Positions 15,001-43,801 are shown, numbered from the stretch's first letter. The stretch is 64,000 nt of DNA from Agelas oroides (GCA_949130485.1 OX422192.1:7975085-8039084), one strand, 5' to 3'. Numbers and translations: made by a program. The notes: generated by a model from the letters alone, not told the origin.

Positions 15001-17651
15001 AGCATCGGCCTATTAGCATATATATTAGCTGTATTTCTGAAGCACATGGGAGTCCAACCCATGACAGAAATTCGGCGATTCGGCACTTCAAATGAGGTAA
15101 TTGAATGAGGTAATTGAACTACATGACAGAATACTCTTTGATTCTACACAGCACTGTGCCAGGGGTTCATTTAAAAAAACTGTCAAGAGGGGGCAAAAGT
15201 TGACGGTTAAAAAGTTCGGGGGGGGGGGGGAGGTGCGTCACCAGTCTTGTTCCCACACCTCACACAGTGCTACAAGGGGGGCAAGATTCTGGCAAAGGGG
15301 GAGTGAATGCCCCCCTTTGCTCCCTCCCTAAATGAAGCTGTGCATAGTGTGCAACTGCCACACAAGTGTGTGTACTTCAGTTGTAAGTGACAAAAATGGG
15401 GCCGTGGCCCAGAAAGAAACCTTTAGCTACCACAGCTGGTGCGGTTTGTAAGTGGAGTATCTGCCACCAAATCTATAATTAGATTATCCACTGACTTAGT
15501 CAATATTCATAACAAGTAGTCCAGCCCCAAGTGATTGCTATATAAGATTTGTGGAAGCCAAGCAGGTCACTTTTGTACCCAATAACAGCGGAACCCCTCC
15601 AATGGGGACACCCTAGTTGAGCGCTAGAAAGAGCGTTCCAGAGCTCTCCCTTCCTGTATGCTTGAGAGGAAGGCTAACCAGAGGCTAGTACTACATGTAT
15701 GTGTGCCAGTGCTATTACAATGTCCAGTTGTGAAAAATCTTAAGTTGTGTGAGAGATATGCGAGTGTCCACATTATTAAATGAATTTTGTACAGTCCAGG
15801 TAGTAGAGGGACTGAAAAACCTGTCCGCTTTACGCAACATCAGTTAAGGGGTTAAAGTAGCTGGCACATGGCATCAATAGCAACCTGGTTTTTAGCATGT
15901 GTTAAATGAAAAGGCACGACAGATGGTCTTACAATGTGAGGAAGTGGAGGGTTAGGAAGGTTTAGTTCCATCAGTCGAGGCAGGTGAGGATGGGTGGGAG
16001 GAGGAGGAGGTGGAGGAGTGGGGGTGTGATCAGGGGGAAGAGGAGGTGGAGGCATACATGTATCTGGAATGAGGATGAAAAGAAATTGGAATGATTACAG
16101 GTGATTGTCATCAATTAGGCTAGTTTTTGATGGTTTACAAATGTCAATGCGTCTTAATTTCGGAGGGCAAACACACAATCAAGAGGCAGTTGTACAGCGG
16201 AGCTTTCACCTTGAGAGAAGCAGCTTCTCTTTCGGCACTAATGGTAAGGACACAATGTAGCACTTCCTTACCTGTATTTAGCACACAACTGCACTGAACG
16301 CAGACCACGACTCCTGCCCTCCGGAAGTGAAGTCACACCCCATGAAAACCGTATACATGTATACAGTTGTACCACAAAAATTTATATGGATGCAGCCTTG
16401 TCTCCAGGTCTTCGCTGCTTCCGGAATTTTAGCATGTAATGTAATTATGGAGGGGGTAGGCCTAAGAGATTTTGCTATGTGCTATGCCAGGTGGATACAT
16501 GTACACAGAGAACTGTGCCTAGCTGAAGACAAGAGGTAAGGAATTTAGATGTTATGAAGCGAAAATAGAGGAAAGTGAGTCGAATCCAGGACACCTCTGG
16601 CTTGAGCCGCCAGTGCTCTGCCACTGAGCCTCTATATGTTTTGCACAGGTGGTACTGAATGCCTCAGTCACACACCTGGCAGCCACTCAGTATGTGCTGT
16701 CAGAACTCTGTTGCCATCAGAACTAACAGCGCATACTGAGTGGCTGCCAGTACATTGTGAGGGTTGGCGGTTGTCCGGCTGTCATGGCTCAGTGGCAGAG
16801 CACTGGCGGTTCAAGCCAGAGGTGTCCTAGGTTCGACTCCTGGTGACTGCCGGCCTTTTTCACCTTCCTCTATTTCCGCCTCATAACATCTAAATTCCCA
16901 GCGTGAGGCAAGCTGCTCTGAGCAAGAGGTATAGATACACGGAGAGTGGTGTCCAACAGAGAAATCTCAAAGCCCTTCCTCGTAATGTTCGTCCAAAGAC
17001 TGGATGGTTGGAACGCTCACAAGATATAATTAAACGTCAAGGTAGCGTCAGTACAGCTCACAGTTTAGTATACTTGGGGACAAGTTTTGTCCACGTGATG
17101 TTTATATATAATACTGGCTGTAGATGTCAATGACAAGAAATCACCTCTCCAAAAAAGGGAATCTGAAGTGTTTAGACCAGTTGGAATACACGGCACCAGA
17201 AATTCGGACTAGTTAGCACACAGGTAGGGTAAGGGTTAGGGCTAGGTAGGTGAACAGGATTTCTGGTGCCGTTTCCGGTGCCATATATCCAACCGATCCA
17301 AGTATTTTCTCGCTCTAAATCTAAACAAAGCTCCCTTGCAGATTGTAATCATTTTCTAGCCTCGTTCCCAGGCTCTCCCCGCTATGGAGGAGGAGAGCCT
17401 TAGCGGGGAGAGCCTGGGAACGAGGCTAATCATTTTCTAAAGATGCCTCATAATAAAATGATATACAGTATCAATTCGACAATAATCAAAATCAGCTTTT
17501 TACCTGCAGGGGGTGGAGGTGGTTGATTGGGGAGGAGAGGGGTGGGTGGAAGAGGTGGAGGAGGAGGAGGGGTGTCCACAGTGAAAGGGTGATGGCTGCC
17601 AGGTGGGAGAGGGGGAGGAAGGGGAGGAGGGAAAGGCTGAAAGTAGTTCAT
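1741..17651 (-). CDS. YLPM1: YLPM1/ZAP3-like proline-rich protein with P-loop kinase-like domain (7 exons, 3' incomplete)
   Basis: Seven minus-strand exons (17651-17504, 16063-15933, 12968-12804, 10094-9253, 8832-8507, 3859-3453, 1803-1741) join in frame (phases 1, 0, 0, 2, 1, 0, 2) into about 694 codons. The start is very proline-rich, the middle is rich in Arg, Asp, His and Pro with repeated RYE/ERY and PPxP patterns, and then DLPGRSERPSH is followed by IVIILRGLPGAGKSHIAKLI, a Walker A motif. That order (Pro-rich start, disordered middle, LPGR..RP, then ILRGLPG.GKS) is that of YLPM1/ZAP3, a nuclear protein linked to PP1 and telomerase regulation, whose C-terminal ATPase resembles polynucleotide kinases. 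The rest of the ATPase domain must lie left of position 1. The first ATG (17651) is inferred, because the reading frame stays open upstream to a possible acceptor at 17703. Divergent neighbour of the PAK gene. Confidence 0.85.
2011..2083. repeat. Short foldback, CCTCGTAGCCAGGC tip
   Basis: TAGCCCTCGTAGCCAGGC pairs with GCCTGGGTACGAAGCTA around GGAGGAGAGAGATGTCTCTC. Confidence 0.7.
2113..2410. mobile_element. Foldback element, TAGTCTCG tip (300 bp)
   Basis: Starts TAGTCTCGTCCCCAGAC and ends GGGCACGAGACTA. The inner sequence carries CAATCTCATTGGTCC and AAATTCGACTT-like words shared with the copies at 5164, 5472 and 62140. Confidence 0.7.
2669..2729. repeat. Short foldback, TAGCCTCG tip
   Basis: TAGCCTCGTACCCAGGC and GCCTGGCTACAAGGCTA enclose GCTTGTCA..TTGACAAGC. 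Confidence 0.7.
3039..3254. repeat. Tandem duplication of about 105 bp
   Basis: Two copies of a block starting CATTAAGTCTTACTAAGAAG and ending GGAGGGAAAGC.TGGTAGG. The second has a C-run where the first has CTCCC. Confidence 0.8.
3402..3443. repeat. 42-bp mini-foldback
   Basis: AGTCTCATTCCCA and TGGGAATGAGACT are exact inverse complements, a minimal member of the tip family. Confidence 0.75.
3453..3859 (-). CDS. YLPM1: YLPM1-like exon 6
   Basis: 407 bp, acceptor TTTTAG, donor GTAAGC. Encodes PPDRYPSPLPPSHPRYPEE onward and ends with EKLFDLPGRSERPSH, the linker that precedes the P-loop in YLPM1 proteins. Confidence 0.85.
5164..5732. mobile_element. Two overlapping foldback elements, TAGTCT tip
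   Basis: The first runs 5164-5474 and ends GGGGTCTGGGGACGAGACTA. The second begins at the same TA (5472) with CTATCTCGTGCCCAGCC and loses its right end near 5732. Both carry CTCGAGTATCCGTACC-like or ACTCAGGTGTCC words and AAAATGTTTTGAA. Confidence 0.65.
6128..6414. mobile_element. Foldback element, AGTCTCGTGCCCAGACC tip
   Basis: AGTCTCGTGCCCAGACCCCA mirrors TGGGGTCTGGGCACAAGACT. The arms extend inward to GTGACTATTGAGC / GCTCAATAGTCAT and ACTGAGTCAGC / GCTGACTCAG. Confidence 0.8.
7521..7633. repeat. Foldback, TAGTCTCGTTCCCAGGC tip
   Basis: TAGTCTCGTTCCCAGGCCGC pairs imperfectly with GGTCTGGGACGGAGACTA, with an unrelated stem. Confidence 0.65.
8507..8832 (-). CDS. YLPM1: YLPM1-like exon 5
   Basis: 326 bp. 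It opens with RYEHPHQPPPLLDRHREE and repeats a motif of the type EEHFR.SP.PL..D three to four times, so the exon contains a degenerate internal repeat. Donor GTACAT, phase 1. A long (GT)n tract (in the sense of the gene) lies about 90 bp upstream in the preceding intron. Confidence 0.8.
8923..9004. repeat. (CA)n microsatellite
   Basis: About 40 uninterrupted CA units in an intron of the YLPM1-like gene, 90 bp upstream of exon 5 in the sense of that gene. Confidence 0.98.
9253..10094 (-). CDS. YLPM1: YLPM1-like exon 4 (large central exon)
   Basis: 842 bp, open throughout, with acceptor TTTGCAG and donor GTATGA. It encodes a charged, proline- and histidine-rich disordered region (for example RPFFHPTSQGRWEEMQ) typical of the middle of YLPM1. 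It ends in phase 2 at ...EDR R. Confidence 0.85.
10205..10440. mobile_element. Inverted-repeat element, TACCGTCATT tip
   Basis: TACCGTCATTATTCTAATAG at the left end mirrors CTATTAGAACAATGACGGTA at the right end. Related to the longer element at 53569-54478, with which it shares CCAATTATGCGGAAGG and GAGTGAATCCAATTTAGC. Confidence 0.8.
10981..11266. repeat. 66-bp minisatellite, about 4.3 copies
   Basis: Unit TGTACTGCAAACAGCACACA plus CCAGGGACTACAAAGGCTGT and ATGGTGGCACCCACCACAAT, ACAACG. The unit length is a multiple of three, which keeps frames open by chance. Confidence 0.95.
11390..11947. mobile_element. 560-bp foldback element, GCCTCGTTCCCAGGC tip
   Basis: Left GCCTCGTTCCCAGGCTCTTG...AGCCTGGTACACACTGT mirrors right ACAGTGTGTACCAGGCT...GAGAGCCTCAGAACGAGACTA. 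The middle 400 bp are unlike the other family members. Confidence 0.7.
12804..12968 (-). CDS. YLPM1: YLPM1-like exon 3
   Basis: 165 bp, phase 0 at both ends, encoding PSLLGRSDQSD through PAPHAPYQQ. The acceptor used is TCAATAG at 12969-12970. The nearer TTCTAG would break the frame, which decided the boundary. Confidence 0.75.
14305..14738. mobile_element. 434-bp foldback element, TAGTCTCGTTCCCAGGC tip
   Basis: Near-complete hairpin. The left arm (AGGCCTGGTATATTTTATCA, GACAGAGGGGGGGAGG) is mirrored by the right arm (TGATAAAATATACCAGGCCT, CCCCCCTCTGTC). It meets at an unrelated spacer of about 100 bp. Confidence 0.85.
15933..16063 (-). CDS. YLPM1: YLPM1-like exon 2
   Basis: Acceptor TTCCAG before 16063, donor GTAAGA after 15933. 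It enters in phase 1 and leaves in phase 0, encoding MPPPPLPPD and more proline-rich sequence. Confidence 0.7.
16541..16897. mobile_element. Large hairpin with tRNA-like arms
   Basis: GAATTTAGATGTTATGA and TCATAACATCTAAATTC end the arms. The right arm (about 16780-16860) reads as a tRNA-like sequence: A box TGGCTCAGTGGCAGAGC, anticodon stem CTGGC/GCCAG, B box GGTTCGACTCC. The left arm is its inverse complement. An inner inverted repeat (CTGGCAGCCACTCAGTATG) sits in the loop. Position 33 of the anticodon loop is not T, so this is not a working tRNA. Confidence 0.75.
17357..17428. repeat. 72-bp near-perfect foldback, TAGCCTCG tip
   Basis: TAGCCTCGTTCCCAGGCTCT and AGAGCCTGGGAACGAGGCTA are exact inverse complements, with CCCCGCTA / TAGCGGGG inside. 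Confidence 0.9.
17504..17651 (-). CDS. YLPM1: YLPM1-like exon 1 (first visible coding exon)
   Basis: Encodes MNYFQPFPPPLPPP and further proline runs. The donor after CCTGCAG at 17503 is GTAAAA (phase 1). A plausible acceptor (TTACAG) lies at 17704-17705, so the exon may extend to 17703 as an internal or partly untranslated exon. Confidence 0.7.
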
Positions 17652-17703
17652 GTTGCCACACGGTTGAACAGAGAAGTCGGTGATGAGTAGTACTTTCCTG
17701 TCG

Positions 17704-18413
17704 CTGTAAGACAGAAATATAATGGTGGGTTTCAATTAGAACAATCTCAGATAATTGGTTATTCATACGAACAAGTACGGTACTAATCCAAAACTGCTCA
17801 TACGAAGGTTTCAAAAATTATTTTAATACCATCCTATACGTATTTCGTATCCAGTAGCACCAACTCACCGCAGAGATAAAGAAGTTTCAACTTGCACTTA
17901 CAAAAAAACCTACCGGCCATTTAATAATTGTAGTATACGGAGAACATTACTGACCGGAGTCAACTTGTCTCCGTATACTATAGATGAATGAATACGAATG
18001 ACCTTTGAACCCGATGGAAATTAATAACGTGGGCGGGGAACAAGCCGTGAGTACATGTGAGTGTACCTTATGAATGTACGAATCTGCTGATTGCAGCATC
18101 CGATAACTTATCTAGCAAGCGCGAGGTGCAACAGAAGTCTGGAGTGCTGGGTGTTGTTTAGAGCGAACCTCTCGGAGCCAAGTCGCGCGAAAACTTGAAA
18201 GAGTTCTCTTTTTGCGCCTTGAATGGCTGCCGTTTATTGGTAAAATTGGTCAGCCCATTCAAGACGAAGCTACTGTATAATAGCTATTTACGGTAGACCT
18301 TGTTAGGCAAGTTGCATTGGACTCTTGGATTTGCTTTTTATTCTACGCCCAAGACGATTGAGTTACTTGAAGGAGACCATTCCGGCAGAGAGATTGTCCT
18401 GTACGACAACGAA
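17704..18413. promoter_or_regulatory. Probable bidirectional promoter of the YLPM1-like and PAK genes
   Basis: About 700 bp separates the divergent starts of the two genes and holds no coding signal. It contains a 12-bp inverted repeat (AGTATACGGAGA at 17932-17943 and TCTCCGTATACT at 17968-17979) and a GC-rich stretch near 18020-18050. Promoter function is inferred from the head-to-head arrangement only. No TATA box is evident. Confidence 0.4.
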
Positions 18414-37935
<19,522 letters not shown>

Positions 37936-38981
37936 TACTAATAACTCTTGTTGTTTGTTGACATGTTTTTTGTTTGTGTTTATGTTGTCTTGTATGTATA
38001 TGTCACTTGGTTTCAGGTAAACAGGAAATCATCATTAATTATTTTTCATTCATTGTACAGACTTCACTTGTTGTCCCCTAAACCCTATTGGTATTTAATG
38101 AGTAGATGTGTTCACTGAAGGAGAGGAGCAGGACCGGCTTACAGGGTGCCGGCACAGCAAAAGTGGTGCATGTGTGCAGGAGCGTTGTACACCAGAGTGC
38201 ACAAGATTGGAAACGAATGATAATTAGGTATGGGGAGTTCCTTTCAAAGCTTCTGTATGTTGCCTTTTAATCTCAGTCCCAGACCCAAAATGGGACGAGA
38301 CTACATTGCCTTGTTCACTTGTGTAGAATTAATACTTGGATACTTGATCCCACAGTGTTGATTCTATAACCCTGAACAGCCTGAAAAAGAATGCCCCTCT
38401 AGGTGCAGTAATTGATAGTTCTGGGTAAGTTAATTTTACCCTAACTACCAAAGCAATATTTCCATGGCGGAAGTAGCAAAGCTCAATTACATATCTAGCT
38501 CTGTAGACAATGACAATAAAATTGGTATTTAATGACAAAGATAGTGAATGTCACTGGGTAACTGAGAGTGTTTCGGTGTTTATACAACGGTATTCTACTT
38601 TCACTATAATGTATAAAATTATAGTTAGCCTTGTTTCCAGACCTTCCCACTGTTAAATTCAGTTTTATCACTTGCAGTAGGCGCAAAAACTGGACGGTGG
38701 GAAGACCTGAAAATATGCAGTGTTGTTTCAGTTGACTAAAACTAAAATCCATTTTAGTAATTGGCATAAAACCTTACTAGTAATTTAAAGATGTTGTCTT
38801 AGTCCATTAATAAAATGCAGTGCTGCGCTGTAGCTGAAAGTGTGTGTAGTTTGTGGCAGCCATTGCAGCAGTGAGCTGCCACTGCCCATCTTTTCTTCAT
38901 CACCATAATCAGCCACCCCCTTAATGATAATCACCTCCAAATTTGGATAATCCCTTGTGATATGAGTATATAGGACCCATC

Positions 38982-39640
38982 TCACCCCCACCCCCCCCCC
39001 CCCCCGGCAAATTTGATTTGTTCCCGGATTTTCAGTTTGACAGCAGCATCATCAAGAAGAAATGGACCACTAGCCAACTGTGCGACAATAGCTTTGGTTT
39101 CACAACCCAATTTTGAGCATGGGAAATGCCATCCTGTGTCATCTTTGCAGAATATGTTCCTCAAGGTAGTCCTTGTACCAACAACATCTCCACGTGCATA
39201 CATTCCCCCTTCCTGGACCCGTGGCCAGCAATCTGTTTTGCAACAAGAATATCACAGACGATGCCTGCATTCCTGTCCATGCCATAGGCAATGCCCACTC
39301 CAAGGAGTGCCTTGGTGTTTGGAAATCAGCTAAGATCTTCACAGGAAGCTCCTTGTTCTGTCCATACAATAGCAGCTTTGTAGCCAGCAAACATGCTAAG
39401 GGTGATTTACATATCTGGGAACCGAACAGCTCTTTCAGACAACTGCGACTGACTGCCAGGTTTTGTGATGTTGGGAGCCTCCATCAGCTCAAGAGAGGCA
39501 TGGGTTACAAGACTGGATGACAATCTCGATTTCCTGTGCAAACTGCTTGATGGCTTGATGTTCATTACTGTCAGACCGTGACAGTCGTATTGGGTCATGC
39601 TTTCGGAATATCTCATCCCATCATGTGCATCATGGTTCTT
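38982..39640 (-). pseudogene. Decayed protein-coding sequence, family not recognised
   Basis: Reading the minus strand from about 39620 down, protein-like sequence switches frames and meets stops: EIFRKHDPIRLSRSDS then AIKQFAQEIEIVIQS, a stop, then AYGMDRNAGIVCDILVAKQI in another frame, then YARGDVVGTRTTLRNIF and DDTGWHFPCSKLGCETKAIV. The amino-acid make-up is ordinary globular-protein-like and differs from the surrounding repeats, so this looks like a dead gene or a retrocopy. It ends in a C-rich run near 38990-39005. I cannot name the parent protein. Confidence 0.35.
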
Positions 39641-39649
39641 CCTCTGAGG

Positions 39650-39650
<1 letters not shown>

Positions 39651-39695
<45 letters not shown>

Positions 39696-39708
39696 TGTGT
39701 GTGTGCAC
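39651..39708. repeat. (TG)n microsatellite
   Basis: About 27 units with one TATG interruption. Confidence 0.95.
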
Positions 39709-40935
39709 AGAGATAACACAATGCAAAGCACTACACATTTCCTATGGACCTTATGCGCTGGGGTTAGGTTGAGGCTGCAGGCAAGACCTTTGCTGCGTCA
39801 CAGGCTGCATCTGCCCTTCCTAGTGCTATATACTCTCATGTAGAATTACTGGGTTTGTCAGCGGATATATCCCCCCGGGGAGAGAGAGAGAGGGGAGGGA
39901 AGGGAGGGGAGGAAAAGAGATGGTCAAAGGGAAATCCAGCACAGAACCAAAGTAGGTTGACTTGCTACCTAAACATTGGCAGTGATTCTAATGAAAACCA
40001 TTTAGGACAAAAGCTAGGTAAAACCATCTAAAATCATTTTGAAAAATGGATGGAATAAAAATAAGAGGAGGCGTGATGGACGGAAGGATTTGATAGCCGT
40101 GCCCCTCTGAGAGGGGGAACAAAGAGGCTATATCTGGTTCGCAGTATTAAATGCAGCCATGATCTATACCAGTACCTTATTGCATGGGGGAAATTTTGGG
40201 AACTTCCCCAACTGATAAATGCTTTGTGCCCATGTCCACCAATTGCAACATGGTTAGTACATAACTGAGGAGTCGCGCCCCACACTAGTGGGACTGCATT
40301 GCCCACACTTTAACGCAAATTTTATGGCGCCATACAATTTTTTTCGAGTGAGTGCCTAGGAACGAGGCTACACTGATTGGGTGTATCAGATAATCACAGT
40401 CTTACTCGTGTACTCATGACCCATATCATACTAGCTAATTTCACAGTTTATTTATAACCTAGTGGTTATATTGCATGTGGCACAACATAGCTGCATACAC
40501 AGCTGTTGCCAAAAGTGCACCAGGATCATCTTATAGCTTAGTCTTACATCTACATGTATACATGCACCAACTGTGCCTCTGTAATTGGGTTTAAGTTTGT
40601 TGTCCCCCAATAATCCAGAGACTCCTGCAATTTTCATGCCTCAGAAGTACAGTCACTGCATTTGGTATTTTAAGACCCAATCACCGAACATTCTGAATGC
40701 TACAATGGCAATTGGTTGCAGATCCATGAGTACATCTGAACAAAACTGCATACTAATAATTCACGCATGGCTGTTGTTAATTGACAACTGTGGAGGTACT
40801 GTTTCTTGGTACAGTAGCTACTATGTGCTATCTCAGGAATCACTCATGACGGCAGAGTCAAACTTTCACTTGTTTATGTGCAGCCATCTAAGTGTCTGCA
40901 AGGGGAGTCATTTTTTCCTGATCCAGAGGGGAGAG

Positions 40936-41017
40936 TAGCCTCGTTCCCAGGCTCTTCCCGCACGCGAACGAAAAATGCAAGCGACGGAAAGCTGGACGGG
41001 GCCTGGGAATGAGGCTA
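40936..41017. repeat. Foldback, TAGCCTCGTTCCCAGGC tip
   Basis: TAGCCTCGTTCCCAGGCTC and GGCCTGGGAATGAGGCTA mirror each other; the stem is short and unlike the others. Confidence 0.75.
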
Positions 41018-41089
41018 AGGGGAGAGTCCATTGGATCCTTATAGGAGCCAAGCATACAGTGACTGGGAAGTCATTCACTCTACTGACAA

Positions 41090-41290
41090 TGGTAATGTAA
41101 GGATATACATGCAACAACTACAAACACTGTATTAGTTAAACTGAATCTGTAGGTATCCTATACAAGGGGAAACCAAGTGTTTTAAATACATGCAAAAGGA
41201 CACTTTGGTTACGTTGTGTGTAGCTAAAATGAGTGAAACATTGGGTACTGGGTGGTCGTCTTAGTTCGTACGTGACATTGCTTCACGTTT
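41090..41290 (+). repeat. Left copy of a direct duplication (with 41735-42030)
   Basis: Shares interrupted blocks with 41735-42030, for example GGATATAC.ATGCAAC, CCTA.A..AGGGG and GTGACATTGC.TCAC. The right copy ends inside the 3' end of the 230-residue gene. Confidence 0.55.
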
Positions 41291-41295
41291 TCTAT

Positions 41296-41412
41296 CACAG
41301 AACTGAGTTTGCTAAAGCTGTTACAAAGCAAATGAAAACTTTTGCCAACCAAGACTGATGAAGATGAACAATGGAATCCACAAGCACTATGGATAGATGG
41401 TCTCACTGTAAC
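41296..41412 (+). pseudogene. Inverted, truncated copy of the C-terminus of the 42.0-kb gene
   Basis: The plus strand encodes TEFAKAVTKQMKTFANQD followed by a stop. This matches LEFAKAVAKQAKSFFAT of the minus-strand gene at 42022-42714. The next DNA (AATCCACAAGC.CTA..) matches the codons for NPQALDNLTVTS, after a deletion of about 40 bp. It lies on the opposite strand from the gene, and the 200 bp to its left repeat the gene's 3' flank in direct orientation. Confidence 0.6.
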
Positions 41413-41499
41413 TAGCTACAGCCCAACACCAATGCAGGTAGGGACATTGCTGGTGTAAGGAGCTTGATCAGAAAACATCCAGTGGGCACTTAGGGGATG

Positions 41500-41503
<4 letters not shown>

Positions 41504-41537
<34 letters not shown>

Positions 41538-41545
41538 CCCCCCCA
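41504..41545. repeat. Poly-C run
   Basis: More than 30 C with two interruptions. Confidence 0.95.
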
Positions 41546-41734
41546 CCCAACCAGCAAATAATTTTCAGGTGCATGTCCAGAGGTCACCTGAGGCCAAATG
41601 CAACCTGCAGTTGCAAGTGCCAAATATAGCTACTGAAGCTCTTAGTCTTACTATATTCTTATCAAGAAATGAGGAACTTAAATTTCGAGGGGGGTTCCCT
41701 ACTAAAAGAAGTGAACACTGTAGAGCAGTGATGT

Positions 41735-42030
41735 TATAATATACTGTAAGGGATATACTATGCAACTGCAAATACACAAAGTTGAAAATCCTAGGTGTCC
41801 TACATGAGGGGTAATCAAATAAAATATTTTATAAAAAATACAGTATAGGTTAAAGAGAACACCTTATTAGCTAATTGTGAAAGAAATAATCATAAAACAA
41901 TACTGCCAAAAAAGCCGAGATAAATGAAATGAAAATTGTCAGCAAAATTTGGTTACACTGTGTGGCTAAAATAAGCGAAACCATTGGATACCTGGAAGTA
42001 GCCTTGGTTCGTGACATTGCCTCACTTGAG
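41735..42030 (+). repeat. Right copy of the direct duplication (with 41090-41290)
   Basis: Partner of the block at 41090-41290. It holds about 100 bp of extra AT-rich sequence (41825-41940) that the left copy lacks. Its right edge overlaps the stop codon of the gene at 42022. Confidence 0.55.
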
Positions 42031-42714
42031 GCTAGTTACAGTCAGATTGTCTAGCGCTTGTGGATTGAATTCATTCATTCTGAGGTTCACAATGGCTTTC
42101 CCCATTTCACTCTCGGTGGCAAAAAAGCTCTTTGCTTGCTTTGCAACAGCTTTAGCAAACTCAAGACAATCAGACTCTAGTTCACGATAGTTTCCCAGAA
42201 GAAGGGCGGTGGTGTAAACCAGGGTCTGCAGAGCTTCATAGCTGGTTAGTATGTTACAGTAGAGGAACAGCTTAACTTCCTCATAATGTTTAGTTACCTT
42301 CTCAAAGTACACAGCGTATTCTTCATCATTGTCTTCTGAAAATGCCAGATGTGCTCTGAAGACTTCTACCGGGTACGGGTATGAAAAGTTATACCATCCT
42401 GTCTGATTGTATGGCGTATCTTTCGACTCTATTGGAATAAAAAGAACGACAGCATGCTGTTTGTGTATACTGACCACACAGTGGTACGCATCCCACATTT
42501 TTTCTGTGCTGTTGTGTACTTCTTGAATCAACTTCATACACTCGCCCTGTAGAGTTTCGTGATCTAAATTGAGGTGAGTCTTTGCATTTTGCCAGTCCTT
42601 CAGCCTGTCAAACATTCGTGAATCGAGACCGTCGACATATCTAGTTAGTCTGTACCCGAGAGAGGAATCCTTGCGCGCAAATTTTGCCAAGTTTGCTTCC
42701 AGATACAGCTTCAT
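42022..42714 (-). CDS. Intronless gene for a 230-residue protein, not recognised
   Basis: A single open frame runs from ATG (MKLYLEANLAKFARKD) to a stop after LDNLTVTSLK. There is no signal peptide, membrane segment or low-complexity run. The sequence is rich in predicted helices (for example YFEKVTKHYEEVKLFLYC, LEFAKAVAKQAKSFFAT) with evenly spread charged residues, which looks like a soluble helical protein. The length, the lack of alternative open frames over the same span and a mutated partial copy at 41296-41412 support a real gene. A lack of introns among intron-rich neighbours could mean a retrocopy or transfer. I do not recognise a family and assign no function. Confidence 0.6.
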   Translation of the reverse strand: MKLYLEANLAKFARKDSSLGYRLTRYVDGLDSRMFDRLKDWQNAKTHLNLDHETLQGECMKLIQEVHNSTEKMWDAYHCVVSIHKQHAVVLFIPIESKDTPYNQTGWYNFSYPYPVEVFRAHLAFSEDNDEEYAVYFEKVTKHYEEVKLFLYCNILTSYEALQTLVYTTALLLGNYRELESDCLEFAKAVAKQAKSFFATESEMGKAIVNLRMNEFNPQALDNLTVTSLK

Positions 42715-43555
42715 GTTTCAATCTGAACTCGCCGCCACTGCACTTACTCTCCTACATCTGGTAGAAAAAACTCGCGAATCGTAACTCGTGACTTGATAGC
42801 GCCCGTACGTCGGCTTCCAGGGCTCGCCCCCCTCGCATACTGACAGCGATATGGAAAGATGGGCGGGGTCTAGCGCGGATTCGTGGAATAGGCCTACACA
42901 ATTTTCGCACCCAGTCTGGTTTCTGCATACTAATAAAACTGCTTATGAAGTCATGCAATGCTCGGTCTCAGGCAGTACCTACACTGCATGGTTGGCCAAG
43001 CAGTGATGCGTGTGCATTGTGGCTCCTGAAAAACAAAAACAACAGAGATATTTCCTGCCAAGGTAAGACTACCGTATATCTGTAGCCAGCCATTCTGCTA
43101 CTATATACATTGGTTTCGTCTTGTCCACATAGCCACTGTACTGTGGTCTAGCATGCTACTGTTATATGCTTTTCAGGTCTGTACTGGGTTACATACCTCC
43201 ATCTGCACAAAACTGCCGGTCATTGCATTCTTTTAAACAAACTGTATTTTGTCACACATTTAATACCTCACCTAACCCTTAACACTATATTGAAGTCTTA
43301 GTTAAGTTGCATTTCTTTCTGGGTGCATTATCAAGTTAGCTATTGCTATTTATGTACCCTTGCATTATCGCAAAATTGTTATAGAAAAAAAAAAAAGTAA
43401 AAGAAAAAAACATACAATGCAGGACCCCATAAATGGTCCCCTTGTTAGTATAACAAGCAGGAAGCATGTCACAGAAATTTTGGTCTGGCACAAAATTGAT
43501 CCTGAAGTATTCCAGGAGAAATTGGTTTCAACAGCCACTGAAAGAGTTGGCTGAG

Positions 43556-43598
43556 TCAGAGATAATATATACTACGTATGAAGTATATATTATCTCTG
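43556..43598. repeat. Short perfect hairpin
   Basis: CAGAGATAATATATACT and AGTATATATTATCTCTG are perfect inverse complements (17 bp) around an 8-9 base loop. Confidence 0.7.
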
Positions 43599-43660
43599 AG
43601 TTGATCTGAGCACTGATCTGAGTTGATCTGAGCACTGATCTGAGTTGATCTGAGCACTGT
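43595..43660. repeat. 22-bp tandem repeat, 3 copies
   Basis: Unit CTGAGTTGATCTGAGCACTG plus AT, three times. It starts at the right arm of the hairpin at 43556-43598. Confidence 0.75.
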
Positions 43661-43801
43661 GTGGAGAATCCTGCATCCAGCCAAGCAAAAAAAAAACAAC
43701 GAAAACCTGGGTACAAATATGCGAAATGTACTTTAATAATTGAAAGTCAGCATGGCTATATCTTCGTCCTCTTCATATAAGCTACACTGCCAGTATACAA
43801 C

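Larger units (their letters stand above)
12969..17503. other. Introns 1-2 of the YLPM1-like gene outside exon 2; repeats
   Basis: Apart from exon 2 (15933-16063) I see only repeats: a half-copy of the GCGCATAAGAAC family near 13105-13170, a 430-bp foldback (14305-14738), a tRNA-like hairpin (16541-16897) and a short perfect foldback (17357-17428). Confidence 0.5.
37936..41090. other. Intergenic region right of PAK; repeats and a decayed coding stretch
   Basis: Contains a mini-foldback (38268-38306), half of a foldback with a TTTAGT-rich stretch (38630-38790), decayed coding sequence (38982-39640), a TG microsatellite (39650-39705), a GA-rich run (39880-39925) and a foldback (40936-41017). 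No intact gene was recognised. Confidence 0.5.

Noticed and set aside
16780..16860. Functional tRNA gene
   Set aside because: A and B boxes are present, but the anticodon loop lacks T33 and the acceptor stem has a mismatch; it is an arm of a larger hairpin repeat.
18300..18413. Extension of PAK exon 1 upstream of the ATG at 18414
   Set aside because: The frame stays open to 18300 but has no ATG there, and the basic start directly before the CRIB motif fits group II PAKs.
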